Counted from the stretch's first letter, positions 32,442 to 42,203 are shown. The stretch is 64,000 bases of DNA from Agrobacterium vitis (GCF_037039395.1 NZ_CP146242.1:1364001-1428000); one strand, 5' to 3'. The notes: a model not told the origin generated them from the sequence alone. Made by a program: numbers and translations.

Positions 32442-34593
32442 GCCCTATCTCCTGTCCTGCCCTGTCCGCGGGCATACGTCTGTTTTCGATCAACCTCGCG
32501 TCCTCATTGTCAATTCGGACGCTCTCCGCTGGGGGCTGTGGGCGGAGCAGATGGATGGGCAGGTTGCTCTGGATCTTCCGAGGCATCAGTCGCAGACTCA
32601 TCGCCATTGCTCTCGTCGGGTTCCTCCACGATGACACCCTCCAGGTATTGGCTGTGTTTTCCTGGAGATACTTGATGGCGGTGCTTTCATCGGCGGAATG
32701 TTGCAGATGCTCCTGGAAGAACTGTAGGCGAGCGCGATTGTCCTCGATTAGCTCGCCCCACGTCTTGATACCCACAATATGTCTCGGCCCTTTCGCGATT
32801 AGACGCCTTTCGCGATCGGGTCCGCTTTCAATTTCGTGCTTGGCAAAATCGTCATAGGCGTTCGAAACCAGCCAGAAATGCCAGCGGACCCCATCAACGG
32901 TTGAGAATCGCTCATCCGAGGTGACGGCGATTGCATATTGTTTTGCCTGCGTGATTTCCTTGGCGCCGATCTTCACTCTGGGAGCTTTAAGTTCGACGAT
33001 CATGTGTTCGATGTCGTTGGCACGGTGCCGACGGGTGGAGCGAGAGAACATCAGATCGATGATCCCGCGCGCCTTGCCGATCACTTTGACTGGCTCGTCG
33101 ATCGAGATGTCCGGATCGAGATAATCGCGATGCTTTTCAAGGACACGACGAAGGTCCTTGTCGCTGACCCATAAATTATACTCTTCTCCAAAAATCCACG
33201 TATTTTCGGCAAGTATCTTGTGAAGCTGGGTTCGCTCTTTCAATCGACCTTTGGTTTCAGGGTCAAATACAATCGACTCTAGGGCAGATATGAACTTGAG
33301 CCGATCGGCAACTGTTTTGGCGGCGGTGATGATTGCTGAAAGTGTCGTTTCTTGCAGGAGGGTGGCGAGTTCTTTCTGCTTGCGCGCAGGTAGGTCTAGA
33401 ACTTCCTTCAAGATCAGTTGCAGTTCCTCGGGTCCGCGCTCGATTGCGTTTCGAAGCATACGAAGGTGTAGAGCTTTCGCCTTTGCCGAGCTGATCGCGA
33501 GGTCCGGCGCCAGCTCCTGAACCTGAACTGCGACGATATCAAAGACTTGACGCTCAACTTTTTCGACGGCGTTTTGCGGCTCGCCTCGGTATGGGTAGAC
33601 ATCCTCGGCGATCCATTCGTCGACGAGCGACCGAGCCTTTTCTGCGGCCTTTTCTCGGAAATAATCTTTAATCGCTGATCGGGCGTTTTCGACTGCCGCG
33701 GTGAGCAGAGGATCCATCTCCGACAGGGCAACCCGCTCCTCGTTGTGAAGCTCCTCGACGTAGGTGGATTTCAAGTAGGCGGAGAAAGAGAAGCCGGGCA
33801 CGTGAAAGCGGGTCTCGACCTGATCGAACGGAAATCCGCTTGCGGAGCAGAGATATAGTACGCGGCGCGCATCGGTTCGCCATTCAATAACTTCCAGCTC
33901 AACGCTGTGCCGGGCACCTTCCGCAGTTTCGATCGGCGGCAGCGAAACCCTATGGTGGCTGGCGATCGCCTTTTCAGGATCGAGCCTCTGGCCGGCAATC
34001 GAGATGGATACGCCCCGATAATTCATGAGATAGAGCGCAAAAATCTCGTTCATGTCCTGAACGCCTTCGTCGCTCTCGAAGGTTCTGAAATCGCGCCGGA
34101 GATCACTGATCTCGACGATGACCCCTGTCGAGCGGCTTGGCGCTGACGCTTCCTCGGTGATGGTGACGTCCGTGAGATCAGCTTCGAGCAGCTTGACCTC
34201 AAATGCCTTACGACCGGACGGCTCGTCGTAACACACCTTCCAAGTGGCGGACTGGCCGAGAGCAAATGCCTTGTAGCGGCCGCGTCCTTCTTGCCCATGG
34301 ATCATACGATGATTGCGCTTCGTCTGGCGGATATGGCGTTTCCAGGAGCCACCGAGATTGCCGAAAAGAGCCCGCGCGTCGTTTCGTGAGAACCCGTCGC
34401 CATTGTCATAGACGACAATCTTGGACATTCCGCCAGCCAAGTCTTCGTATACGAATTCCACTGAGACATCGGTGGCATCGCCATCGAGGCTGTTCCACAA
34501 GAGCTCCGCTAGAGCTGGTATTGGTTTCGCCTTGGTTTGCCGTGCCAGAAAGTCATCTCTTACTGCAACTGAAACGTGTTCTTCGCCTGTCAT
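32428..34593 (-). CDS. GHKL ATPase fused to a Shedu-like (DUF4263) nuclease; C-terminal frameshift
   Basis: 721 residues as read. N-terminal GHKL/Hsp90-type ATPase: N-box ALAELLWNSLDGDA (Glu30, Asn34, Asp37), VYDNGDGFS and GQEGRGRYKAFALG. The C-terminal third has AENTWIFGEEYNLW, GIIDLMF and MIVELKAP (D...E-x-K, about residues 505-545) with ITQAKQYA, the PD-(D/E)xK pattern of Shedu/DUF4263 nucleases. ATG 34593 has GGAGGG upstream. A one-base shift near 32648 replaces an acidic tail (EEPDESNGDESATDASEDPE frame) ending at 32510 by an unlikely basic one ending at 32428. Probable antiphage effector. Confidence 0.8.
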   Translation of the reverse strand: MTGEEHVSVAVRDDFLARQTKAKPIPALAELLWNSLDGDATDVSVEFVYEDLAGGMSKIVVYDNGDGFSRNDARALFGNLGGSWKRHIRQTKRNHRMIHGQEGRGRYKAFALGQSATWKVCYDEPSGRKAFEVKLLEADLTDVTITEEASAPSRSTGVIVEISDLRRDFRTFESDEGVQDMNEIFALYLMNYRGVSISIAGQRLDPEKAIASHHRVSLPPIETAEGARHSVELEVIEWRTDARRVLYLCSASGFPFDQVETRFHVPGFSFSAYLKSTYVEELHNEERVALSEMDPLLTAAVENARSAIKDYFREKAAEKARSLVDEWIAEDVYPYRGEPQNAVEKVERQVFDIVAVQVQELAPDLAISSAKAKALHLRMLRNAIERGPEELQLILKEVLDLPARKQKELATLLQETTLSAIITAAKTVADRLKFISALESIVFDPETKGRLKERTQLHKILAENTWIFGEEYNLWVSDKDLRRVLEKHRDYLDPDISIDEPVKVIGKARGIIDLMFSRSTRRHRANDIEHMIVELKAPRVKIGAKEITQAKQYAIAVTSDERFSTVDGVRWHFWLVSNAYDDFAKHEIESGPDRERRLIAKGPRHIVGIKTWGELIEDNRARLQFFQEHLQHSADESTAIKYLQENTANTWRVSSWRNPTRAMAMSLRLMPRKIQSNLPIHLLRPQPPAESVRIDNEDARLIENRRMPADRAGQEIGHAHA

Positions 34594-34827
34594 GAGCCCT
34601 CCAGCCCCAGATTGGAGATATTTACTTTCGACCGGATAAGCTATGGCCCGCAGATCGGCAGCAGTTCTTGGTATCAAACGCGCTCCCATGCCCTTCTGGC
34701 AAGAGGCGCAGGCGTTTTCTGCGACACTAGACCGGCACGTCAACGGGAAACATGCGTCTTCACCTTGCTGCGACCGATGTCTAGGTCGCGTCATCGAAGT
34801 CCCGGGTACACGATTTTTTGTCGTAGG

Positions 34828-35058
34828 TCATAGGGATCGGCGTCGGCGAACCATGACAGCATTTGTCACGGCGCCCATGTGATAGCGCAAACGCGGCGTT
34901 GCGATTGCCAACGCTGCCTGGGTGATCTGCCGCGAGATCGTTAGGCGCGGTCCTAAGGTGGATGCGGTCACTTCTCTGAGCGCCTTGGTCACCTCGAAAA
35001 TTACGTGGACAAGATGATCCAGATCCTGCGCGGGCGATTGTCGAGTGTCGATTGTCAC
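34828..35058 (-). CDS. Possible small protein of unknown function
   Basis: 76 residues from GTG 35058 (MTIDTRQSPAQDLDHLVHVIFEVTKALREV region, then helical sequence ending in VMVRRRRSL). Codons look coding and a weak GGA lies upstream. It is the only plausible content of 34594-35098. I do not recognise it; it may be a remnant. Confidence 0.35.
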   Translation of the reverse strand: MTIDTRQSPAQDLDHLVHVIFEVTKALREVTASTLGPRLTISRQITQAALAIATPRLRYHMGAVTNAVMVRRRRSL

Positions 35059-35098
35059 TATAGGATTCCGCGGTAGGTTTCGAGCGAGTCGATTGGCG

Positions 35099-35401
35099 AT
35101 GCATCCAGGATCAGTGGTTCGGCAGGAATGCCTCGAAAAGCACGGGCTGAGCGTGACCGACGCAGCGCGCGTTCTCGGCGTGGATCGGCAAACCCTCAGC
35201 AACCTGCTGAACGCGCGATCGGGCATCTCGCCTGAAATGGCGATCCGACTGGAGAAGGCTTTCGGGTTGCCGGCCCGCGAGTGGTTGATGCGTCAACTCG
35301 ATCACGAACTGGCCGAGGCGATGCACAAGGCCGACGGCATCGACGTCCAACCGTTTGCTGGCACCCCCGACGACAGACAGGGCGCTCATGAACGCGGTTG
35401 A
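35099..35401 (+). CDS. higA: HigA-type XRE regulator leading the methyltransferase operon
   Basis: 100 residues: MHPGSVVRQECLEKHGLSVTDAARVLGVDRQTLSNLL...GISPEMAIRLEKAFG is the HigA antidote family helix-turn-helix. No HigB toxin is found upstream, where it normally sits. The 3' end overlaps the methyltransferase start by 14 bases, so the gene heads that operon; it may act as a control (C-type) regulator of the restriction-like genes (inference). ATG 35099 is chosen from the conserved MHPG start. Confidence 0.8.
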   Translation: MHPGSVVRQECLEKHGLSVTDAARVLGVDRQTLSNLLNARSGISPEMAIRLEKAFGLPAREWLMRQLDHELAEAMHKADGIDVQPFAGTPDDRQGAHERG

Positions 35402-38150
35402 AATCGAAGAAGCCATCTCGGTGCTCGCGGAGCGGCCGTTCGACGCCGAAGAGTTTCCTTACGCGTTCCTCGAGGCCTTCGGGAACAAGGAGACCACACT
35501 CAAGCGCCTGCGCAAGGGCGAATCAAACAAGTCCGATCTGGGCGGCGTGCTTCAGACCAACAACATTCACATCGCCACCTGCAAGCCGGGTGAGGTGACG
35601 CGCACGCTGGAAGCTTTGAAGGCCAGCCCCGCTACGGCGCGGGCGAAGGCGCGCTTCGTGCTGGCGACCGACGGCGAGCTGTTCGAAGCCGAAGATCTTA
35701 CGATCGACGATGCGCCGGTCTCCTGCACCTATGCGGATTTCCCCAACCATTTCGGATTCTTTCTGCCGCTGGCTGGCATCACCACGGTCAAGCAGGTCCG
35801 CGAAAGCTCGTTCGACATTCGGGCGACCAGCCGCCTCAACCGGCTCTATGTCGAGCTGCTGAAGGACAATCCCGAATGGGGCACCGCGCAGCGCCGGCAC
35901 GACATGAACCACTTTTTGGCCCGGCTGATCTTCTGCTTCTTCGCGGAAGATACCGACATCTTTAACGGTATCGGCGTGTTCACGTCGGCTATCGAGAGAA
36001 TGAGCGCGAGGGATTCGTCCAACACCCAAGAGGTGATCAGCGAACTTTTCCGCGCTATGAATACCAAGACTGCCGAACGGGCCGCTGCGGGCCTCCCGCG
36101 CTGGGCTGATGCCTTTCCCTATGTGAACGGTGGGCTGTTTTCCGGCAGCACGGATGTGCCGCGCTTCAGCCGCATCGCGCGATCTTACCTGCTGCACATC
36201 GGCAGTCTCGATTGGAAGAAGATCAACCCGGACATTTTCGGGTCGATGATCCAGGCCGTGGCCGACGACGATGAGCGCGGCGCACTCGGCATGCACTACA
36301 CCAGCGTGCCGAACATCCTGAAGGTGCTGAACCCGCTGTTCCTCGACGATCTGCGAGAGAAGCTGGAAGAGGGAGGCGACAATGCGCGCATGTTACTCAA
36401 CCTGCGCAAGCGTATGTCTAAGATCCGGGTGTTCGATCCGGCCTGCGGTTCGGGCAATTTCCTTGTGATCGCCTACAAGGAGATGAGGGCCATCGAGGCC
36501 GAGATCAATCACCGCCGCGAAGAACCCGACCATCGCACAGAAATTCCGCTTACCAACTTTCGCGGCATAGAACTGCGCGACTTCCCGGCTGAGATCGCGC
36601 GCTTAGCGCTCATCATCGCCGAGTATCAGTGCGACGTGCTGTATCGCGGCCAGAAGGAAGCACTCCGGGACTTTCTGCCGCTCGATGCGCAGAATTGGAT
36701 CACCTGCGGTAATGCCCTGCGCCTTGACTGGCTCAGCATTTGCCCACCGACAGGGACGGGCGTGACACACCACGCTGACGACCTGTTTCACACTCCGCTC
36801 AATCAGGCCCAGATCGATTTCGAAAATGAAGGCGGTGAAACCTACATCTGCGGGAATCCGCCCTTTAAGGGTTCTCGCAAACAGGAATCACAAGAGAAAG
36901 AAGACCTTCAGCAGGTGTTTTCCAGCCTTACAACCAAATGGAAGAATGTTGATTACGTAGGCGCGTGGTTGATGAAGGCGGCATTATACAATGATGCGTG
37001 CGACGCCCCATTTGCTTTTGTCACGACAAATAGCCTGTGCCAAGGACAACAAGTTCCCATCACTTGGGCCCTGCTTCTACAACGTGGATTCAAAATTCGC
37101 TTCGCGCACACCTCATTCAAGTGGTCAAATCTTGCGGCAAATAAAGCGGGCGTAACCGTTGTTGTGACAGGCGTCGATAGAATGCCTGGAGGGATAAGAC
37201 GCATATTTTCAAGTGAAAATGTGCGTGAGGTAGCAAACATCAACCCCTATTTGACGGATCATGACATTTCATTTGTTCCCGCGGAGAAAAAGCCCCGTTC
37301 CTCTGACGTCACAATGGAATACGGCGTTTATTATTCGAAATCGGCGGGATTGATACTGAACGCTAGTGAGAAGGCTCGGCTGATAGGAAGCGGATTCCCA
37401 GTAGGTCAAGTTCGACGTTTTCTCGGGTCGACAGAATATATCAACGGAAAAGAGCGTTATTGCCTTTGGATCGATGACAGTGAAGTCGGAATGGCGCTTA
37501 GCTTTCCTGAAGTTAGAGAGCGCATCGATAGTGTACGCCGAGACCGAACAGAGACCGATGATGAGGCTGTAAACAAGCTTGCTTCAAGGCCTCATCAATT
37601 TCGTGAGCGTAAGGGTGATGAGTGTTTTAAGATATTTGTTCCGATTGTCTCTTCCGAAAACAGAGAGCATTTCCCTGCGGGAATTGCGGATGAATCCGTT
37701 GTTGCGACTAACAAGGCATTCTATATTCCCAACGGGCCGCTATGGGCTTTTTCTATTATAACTTCCAGGCTTCACCTGTCGTGGATAGATACCATCTGTG
37801 GGAGACTTAGAACAGATTTCTCATATTCTAATACACTGGGATGGAACACCTTTCCCATTCCGCCATTGACAGAAAAAAATAAGGCCGACTTGATCCGCTG
37901 CGCAGAAGACATTCTGCTGGCACGCGAAGCGCATTTCCCGGCAACAATTGCGGACCTGTACGATCCCAAGGAAATGCCCGACGACCTTCGCATCGCGCAT
38001 GAGCGCAGCGATGAGACACTTGAGCGCATCTATATCGGTCGTCGGTTCAAGAACGACACCGAGCGGCTCGAAAAGCTGTTCGAGCTTTACACGAAGATGG
38101 CTGCTGCACCGAGTAATGCCACCAAAGCTCGTAAGGTGGCGGCAGCATGA
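35388..38150 (+). CDS. MmeI-like class I DNA methyltransferase
   Basis: 920 residues. N-terminal MmeI_N-like region (FLEAFGNKETTLKRLRKG), helical spacer, SAM motif FDPACGSGNFLV (about residues 349-360), the catalytic CGNPPFKG (about 490), target-recognition domain and the conserved C-terminal (LGWNTFPIPPLTEKNK). This is the layout of type IIG enzymes, but I cannot find the usual N-terminal nuclease D...ExK triad, so it may only methylate while neighbours cut. The 36.9-37.9 kb part (recognition domain) is clearly AT-richer than its flanks. ATGA overlap with the next gene. Confidence 0.88.
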   Translation: MNAVEIEEAISVLAERPFDAEEFPYAFLEAFGNKETTLKRLRKGESNKSDLGGVLQTNNIHIATCKPGEVTRTLEALKASPATARAKARFVLATDGELFEAEDLTIDDAPVSCTYADFPNHFGFFLPLAGITTVKQVRESSFDIRATSRLNRLYVELLKDNPEWGTAQRRHDMNHFLARLIFCFFAEDTDIFNGIGVFTSAIERMSARDSSNTQEVISELFRAMNTKTAERAAAGLPRWADAFPYVNGGLFSGSTDVPRFSRIARSYLLHIGSLDWKKINPDIFGSMIQAVADDDERGALGMHYTSVPNILKVLNPLFLDDLREKLEEGGDNARMLLNLRKRMSKIRVFDPACGSGNFLVIAYKEMRAIEAEINHRREEPDHRTEIPLTNFRGIELRDFPAEIARLALIIAEYQCDVLYRGQKEALRDFLPLDAQNWITCGNALRLDWLSICPPTGTGVTHHADDLFHTPLNQAQIDFENEGGETYICGNPPFKGSRKQESQEKEDLQQVFSSLTTKWKNVDYVGAWLMKAALYNDACDAPFAFVTTNSLCQGQQVPITWALLLQRGFKIRFAHTSFKWSNLAANKAGVTVVVTGVDRMPGGIRRIFSSENVREVANINPYLTDHDISFVPAEKKPRSSDVTMEYGVYYSKSAGLILNASEKARLIGSGFPVGQVRRFLGSTEYINGKERYCLWIDDSEVGMALSFPEVRERIDSVRRDRTETDDEAVNKLASRPHQFRERKGDECFKIFVPIVSSENREHFPAGIADESVVATNKAFYIPNGPLWAFSIITSRLHLSWIDTICGRLRTDFSYSNTLGWNTFPIPPLTEKNKADLIRCAEDILLAREAHFPATIADLYDPKEMPDDLRIAHERSDETLERIYIGRRFKNDTERLEKLFELYTKMAAAPSNATKARKVAAA

Positions 38151-38917
38151 GCGACTATGTGCTGTTCCAGATGTGGGGTCCGTTTCGGCAGTCTTTGATT
38201 GCCGGTCATCTCTTCTATGTTGAGCAGGCGCGAAAGCGCTTGCTTTCACAATTTGAAGACATCGAGGTCGAAGCCGACAAGGCTGCCGAGGATTGGCTTC
38301 AGCGAAGCAGCGGAAGGTTTGATCCTGATCGGCATGACCCCGGCGAATTCTACGAAGCTGCCAACGACGCCGAGTTCTACACCCTTCTCAGTGATATGCG
38401 GGACCAGACGCGCTTGAGCGTCGTCGCGGGTATATTCCATGAATGGGACAAGCAGCTGCGTGATTGGCTAGTTCGAGAAATTCAACATTGGCACCGAGGT
38501 GACGCCGCCGCGCTCAAAGTATGGTCGGCTGATTTTGCGCAGATCGCTGAATTGCTGGAGAGCATTGGTTGCCCGATTGGTGGCGCAGACCAGTTCCAAA
38601 TGCTTGATGCGTGCCGGCTTGTGGTCAACGTGTATAAGCACGGCAAGGGAAAATCACTCGAGGATCTGAAGCAAAAGCATCCTGAGTATCTCGATGACCC
38701 GTTCCGCGGCGCTGCATTTTCAAGCGTGGAGTATCGCGACCACACGCATCTAAGGGTGAGTGACGAGCAGTTTCTGGCATTTTCAGATGCCATCGTCGCG
38801 TTCTGGCAAGCGGTGCCAGAGAACATATTCGAGTCAAAGGTCAATGACGTGCCCGACTGGTTTGGCAAGGCCATCCTGAGAGACCGCACCGGCCACAAAC
38901 AGGCGAGCAAGCAATGA
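38147..38917 (+). CDS. Helical protein of unknown function in the methyltransferase operon
   Basis: 256 residues, mostly helical, with Trp/His-rich patches (HEWDKQLRDWLVREIQHWHRG) and CRLVVNVYKHGKGKS around residue 165, faintly like a HEPN or helical-bundle motif but not convincing. Overlaps both neighbours by ATGA, so expression is tightly coupled. It is likely a core subunit since the order methyltransferase - this - helicase - GIY-YIG is packed without gaps. Function unknown. Confidence 0.7.
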   Translation: MSDYVLFQMWGPFRQSLIAGHLFYVEQARKRLLSQFEDIEVEADKAAEDWLQRSSGRFDPDRHDPGEFYEAANDAEFYTLLSDMRDQTRLSVVAGIFHEWDKQLRDWLVREIQHWHRGDAAALKVWSADFAQIAELLESIGCPIGGADQFQMLDACRLVVNVYKHGKGKSLEDLKQKHPEYLDDPFRGAAFSSVEYRDHTHLRVSDEQFLAFSDAIVAFWQAVPENIFESKVNDVPDWFGKAILRDRTGHKQASKQ

Positions 38918-40974
38918 TCGACAACGCGCCAAAATCAGTCCCCTCCGTTTCGGTTAAGTATGCCAGCAACGGCAGCTCGACCAAGGCCAACGAGTTCGGC
39001 ATGCGGCCGATGCAGGAGCGCGCCTTCGAGAAGCGCGGCGAGCAATATCTATCGATCAAGTCGCCGCCGGCCTCGGGCAAGAGCCGCGCGTTGATGTTCA
39101 TCGCGCTCGACAAGCTGACCAACCAGGGCGTCAAGCAGGCCATCATAGTGGTGCCGGAAAAATCCATCGGCTCCAGTTTCCATGACGAGCCGCTCAGCAA
39201 GCACGGCTTCTGGGCGGACTGGCACGTAAAGCCGAAATGGAATCTCTGCGACGCGCCGGGTAACGACAATGGCGGGAAGGTCAATTCGCTGGGTGCTTTC
39301 TTGGAAAGCGACGACAAGGTGCTGGTTTGCACCCATGCGACCTTCCGCTTCGCCGTCGATAAATTCGGGGTCGAGGCGTTCGACGACAGGCTGATCGCGG
39401 TGGACGAATTCCACCACGTCTCCGCCAATCCCGACAACAAACTAGGCATTCATCTGGGCGATTTCATCACCCGCGACCGCGTGCATGTCGTTGCGATGAC
39501 GGGGTCCTATTTCCGGGGCGACGCCGAGGCGGTGCTTGCGCCACAGGACGAAGGCAAGTTCGAGAGCGTCACCTACACCTATTATGAGCAGCTCAATGGT
39601 TATCAGTACCTGAAGCAGCTCGACATCGGCTATTTCTTCTACTCGGATTCCTATGCCGACGACATTCTAAAGGTACTGAACCCGGCCGAGAAGACGATCA
39701 TCCACATCCCGAACGTCAATTCGCGCGAGAGCACGAAGGACAAGATCAAGGAGGTGGAGCACATCATCGAGGAGCTGGGCGCTTGGCAGGGGACCGATCC
39801 GGCCACCGGATTCCAACTGGTCAAGACACCGGAAGGCCGGATCCTGCGTATCGCCGATCTGGTCGATGATGACTCCGCCAAGCGGGACCGGGTTTCGGCC
39901 GCGCTGAAAGATGCGTCGCAGAAAAACAACCGTGATCACGTCGATATCATCATCGCGCTTGGCATGGCGAAGGAAGGCTTCGACTGGATCTGGTGCGAAC
40001 ACGCGCTGACGGTCGGCTATCGCTCCAGCCTAACCGAGATCGTGCAGATCATCGGCCGCGCCACCCGCGATGCGCCGGGCAAGATCCGCGCCCGCTTCTC
40101 GAACCTGATTGCCGAGCCCGCCGCCGCCGATGACATCGTGACCGAGGCCGTCAATGACACGCTGAAGGCGATCGCGGCGAGCCTGCTGATGGAGCAGGTG
40201 TTGGCCCCTCGCTTCGAGTTCAAGCCCAAGAATCCCCAAAACGAGCCGACGCCGGGCTTTGACTATGGAGAGGGCGGCTACGATCCGAATAAGTGCAACG
40301 TCGGCTTCAACGAGGAATCCGGCAAGTTCCAGATCGAGATCAAGGGCCTCGCTACGCCCGGGAGCGAGGAAGCAACGCGGATCTGCCAAGAAGACCTGAA
40401 CGAGGTGATCGCCGCCTTCGTGCAGGATAAGACCACGATCGAGCGCGGCCTTTTCGACGAGGAACTCGTCCCCGAGGAACTGACCCAGGTGCGCATGGGT
40501 AAGATCATCAAGGACAAGTTCCCGCAGCTCGATGCCGAGGATCAGGAGGCCGTGCGTCAACATGCTGTGGCGGCGTTGAATCTGACCCAGAAAGCGAAGG
40601 AAGTCGCGGCGGGCAGCTCGCTCGGTGAGGAGAGCGCAAATACCGCCTTTGTTGATGGCGTGCGCAAGTTCGCGATGGACGTGCGCGAGTTGGACATCGA
40701 CCTGATCGACCGCATCAATCCGTTCGGGGAGGCCTACGCGATCCTCGCCAAGACGATGAGCGAGGAAAGCTTGAAGCAGGTCGCCGCAGCGATCGCCGCC
40801 AAGCGCACCAGCCTAACGCCCGAGGAGGCGAAGGTGATCGCCAAGCGAGCCGTCGAGTTCAAGCGGGAGCGCGGACGTCTGCCGTCGATCAGCTCGGCCG
40901 ACGCTTGGGAAAAACACCTAGCTGAAGGCGCCGCAGCGTTCGTCCGCTTCAAGGATGAGGGCCGCTATGAGTAG
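38914..40974 (+). CDS. DEAD/DEAH-box SF2 helicase of the methyltransferase operon
   Basis: 686 residues. Walker A PPASGKS (about residues 51-57), DExH box VDEFHHVS (about 163), motif VI QIIGRATRD (about 378), and a long C-terminal region of unknown function. It resembles the translocase subunits of restriction and BREX-like systems. ATG 38914 overlaps the previous stop (ATGA). It would translocate on or remodel phage DNA for the GIY-YIG nuclease that follows (inference). Confidence 0.85.
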   Translation: MIDNAPKSVPSVSVKYASNGSSTKANEFGMRPMQERAFEKRGEQYLSIKSPPASGKSRALMFIALDKLTNQGVKQAIIVVPEKSIGSSFHDEPLSKHGFWADWHVKPKWNLCDAPGNDNGGKVNSLGAFLESDDKVLVCTHATFRFAVDKFGVEAFDDRLIAVDEFHHVSANPDNKLGIHLGDFITRDRVHVVAMTGSYFRGDAEAVLAPQDEGKFESVTYTYYEQLNGYQYLKQLDIGYFFYSDSYADDILKVLNPAEKTIIHIPNVNSRESTKDKIKEVEHIIEELGAWQGTDPATGFQLVKTPEGRILRIADLVDDDSAKRDRVSAALKDASQKNNRDHVDIIIALGMAKEGFDWIWCEHALTVGYRSSLTEIVQIIGRATRDAPGKIRARFSNLIAEPAAADDIVTEAVNDTLKAIAASLLMEQVLAPRFEFKPKNPQNEPTPGFDYGEGGYDPNKCNVGFNEESGKFQIEIKGLATPGSEEATRICQEDLNEVIAAFVQDKTTIERGLFDEELVPEELTQVRMGKIIKDKFPQLDAEDQEAVRQHAVAALNLTQKAKEVAAGSSLGEESANTAFVDGVRKFAMDVRELDIDLIDRINPFGEAYAILAKTMSEESLKQVAAAIAAKRTSLTPEEAKVIAKRAVEFKRERGRLPSISSADAWEKHLAEGAAAFVRFKDEGRYE

Positions 40975-42166
40975 TCTCGACCTTGATGAACTGCGTTCGG
41001 AGCTCGAGGATTTCGCGCAACCAGAGAAGAAGGGCGGCCGTTCGCCTCAGGAGGAGCGCATCATCGCGGGCTTTGAGGAGATTCAGCGCTTTGTCGAGAA
41101 AAACGGCCACGCTCCGCGCCACGGCGAGCATGGTGATATATTCGAACGGCTCTACGCCGTGCGGCTCGACCGACTGCGCGCACTGGAAGAATGCCGGTCC
41201 CTTCTCACACAGCTTGATCACCAGGGACTGCTTACAGGTGCGCCCATAGCGTCTGGCCCATCCGCTGATTCGATGGATGAGGACGAGATGCTCGCCGAAC
41301 TGGAGGGCGCGGCTGGTTCATCCGAAATCACCAACCTGCGCCATGTACGCACCAGTGCAGAGAAGCGCGAGGCCGAAGAAATCGCGAGCCGCGAGAAATG
41401 CGTGGATTTCGAGAGATTCAAACCCCTGTTCCTGCAGGTGCAGGCCGATCTTGAGAGCGGGCGCCGGATCACAAGACCCTTCGTCAAGGATGCCGGTTTC
41501 CTGAAAGCCGACATTCAGGCCGGGCAATTCTTCATCCTTGGCGGCCAGACCGCTTATGTGGCTGAGGTTGGAGAGCCGATAAAAGCGCCGAACGGGGAAA
41601 CCGACGCGCGGCTCCGGGTCATCTATTCCAACGGCACCGAGAGCGACCTGCTACTGCGGTCACTGCAGCGCGCCCTCTACAAGGACGAGGCTGGTCGACG
41701 CATTACCGAACCCAGCGCCGGCCCGTTGTTCGACGACCAGACTGGCGATGGCGATCAGGCCAGCGGCACGATCTATGTGTTGCGGAGCAAGTCCGACCAC
41801 CCCCTGGTCGCAGCCAACCGCGAAATCCTGCACAAGATCGGCGTGACGGGCGGTAGCGTCGAGCGGCGTATCGCTAACGCTCGGCTCGATCCAACCTACC
41901 TCATGGCCGACGTCGAGATCGTCGCGACTTACGAACTCTACAACATCAATCGCTCCAAGCTCGAAACGTTGATCCACAAGGTCTTTGGCGCCGCTCGCTT
42001 GGATGTCGAGATCAAGGATCGTTTCGGCCAACCGATCGTGCCCAAGGAGTGGTTCCTGGTTCCTCTATTCGCCGTTGATGAGGCCGTGGGTCGCATCAAG
42101 GACGGCACGATCACGGGTCATGCTTATGATCCGAAGACTGCGCAATTAGTGCAATTTGACCGCTGA
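40967..42166 (+). CDS. GIY-YIG nuclease (T5orf172-type) of the methyltransferase operon
   Basis: 399 residues. The first 250 are helical/charged and unrecognised; the C-terminal third begins GTIYVLRSKSDHPLVAAN and continues HKIGVTGGSVERRIANA, the T5orf172/GIY-YIG nuclease signature with the conserved Arg. It overlaps the helicase by 8 bases and probably supplies the cutting activity that the methyltransferase seems to lack. Confidence 0.82.
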   Translation: MSSLDLDELRSELEDFAQPEKKGGRSPQEERIIAGFEEIQRFVEKNGHAPRHGEHGDIFERLYAVRLDRLRALEECRSLLTQLDHQGLLTGAPIASGPSADSMDEDEMLAELEGAAGSSEITNLRHVRTSAEKREAEEIASREKCVDFERFKPLFLQVQADLESGRRITRPFVKDAGFLKADIQAGQFFILGGQTAYVAEVGEPIKAPNGETDARLRVIYSNGTESDLLLRSLQRALYKDEAGRRITEPSAGPLFDDQTGDGDQASGTIYVLRSKSDHPLVAANREILHKIGVTGGSVERRIANARLDPTYLMADVEIVATYELYNINRSKLETLIHKVFGAARLDVEIKDRFGQPIVPKEWFLVPLFAVDEAVGRIKDGTITGHAYDPKTAQLVQFDR

Positions 42167-42203
42167 CGTTCTCAAACGCGGGCGACCGAAGACTGGAGAT
42201 CGG

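Noticed and set aside
32428..34593. MutL-type mismatch repair protein
   Set aside because: GHKL motifs are shared, but the C-terminus matches a Shedu-like nuclease pattern and not the MutL dimerisation domain.
34643..34882. Plus-strand ORF of 79 codons before the HigA gene
   Set aside because: No ribosome site, no recognisable pattern and it overlaps the GHKL leader; not supported.
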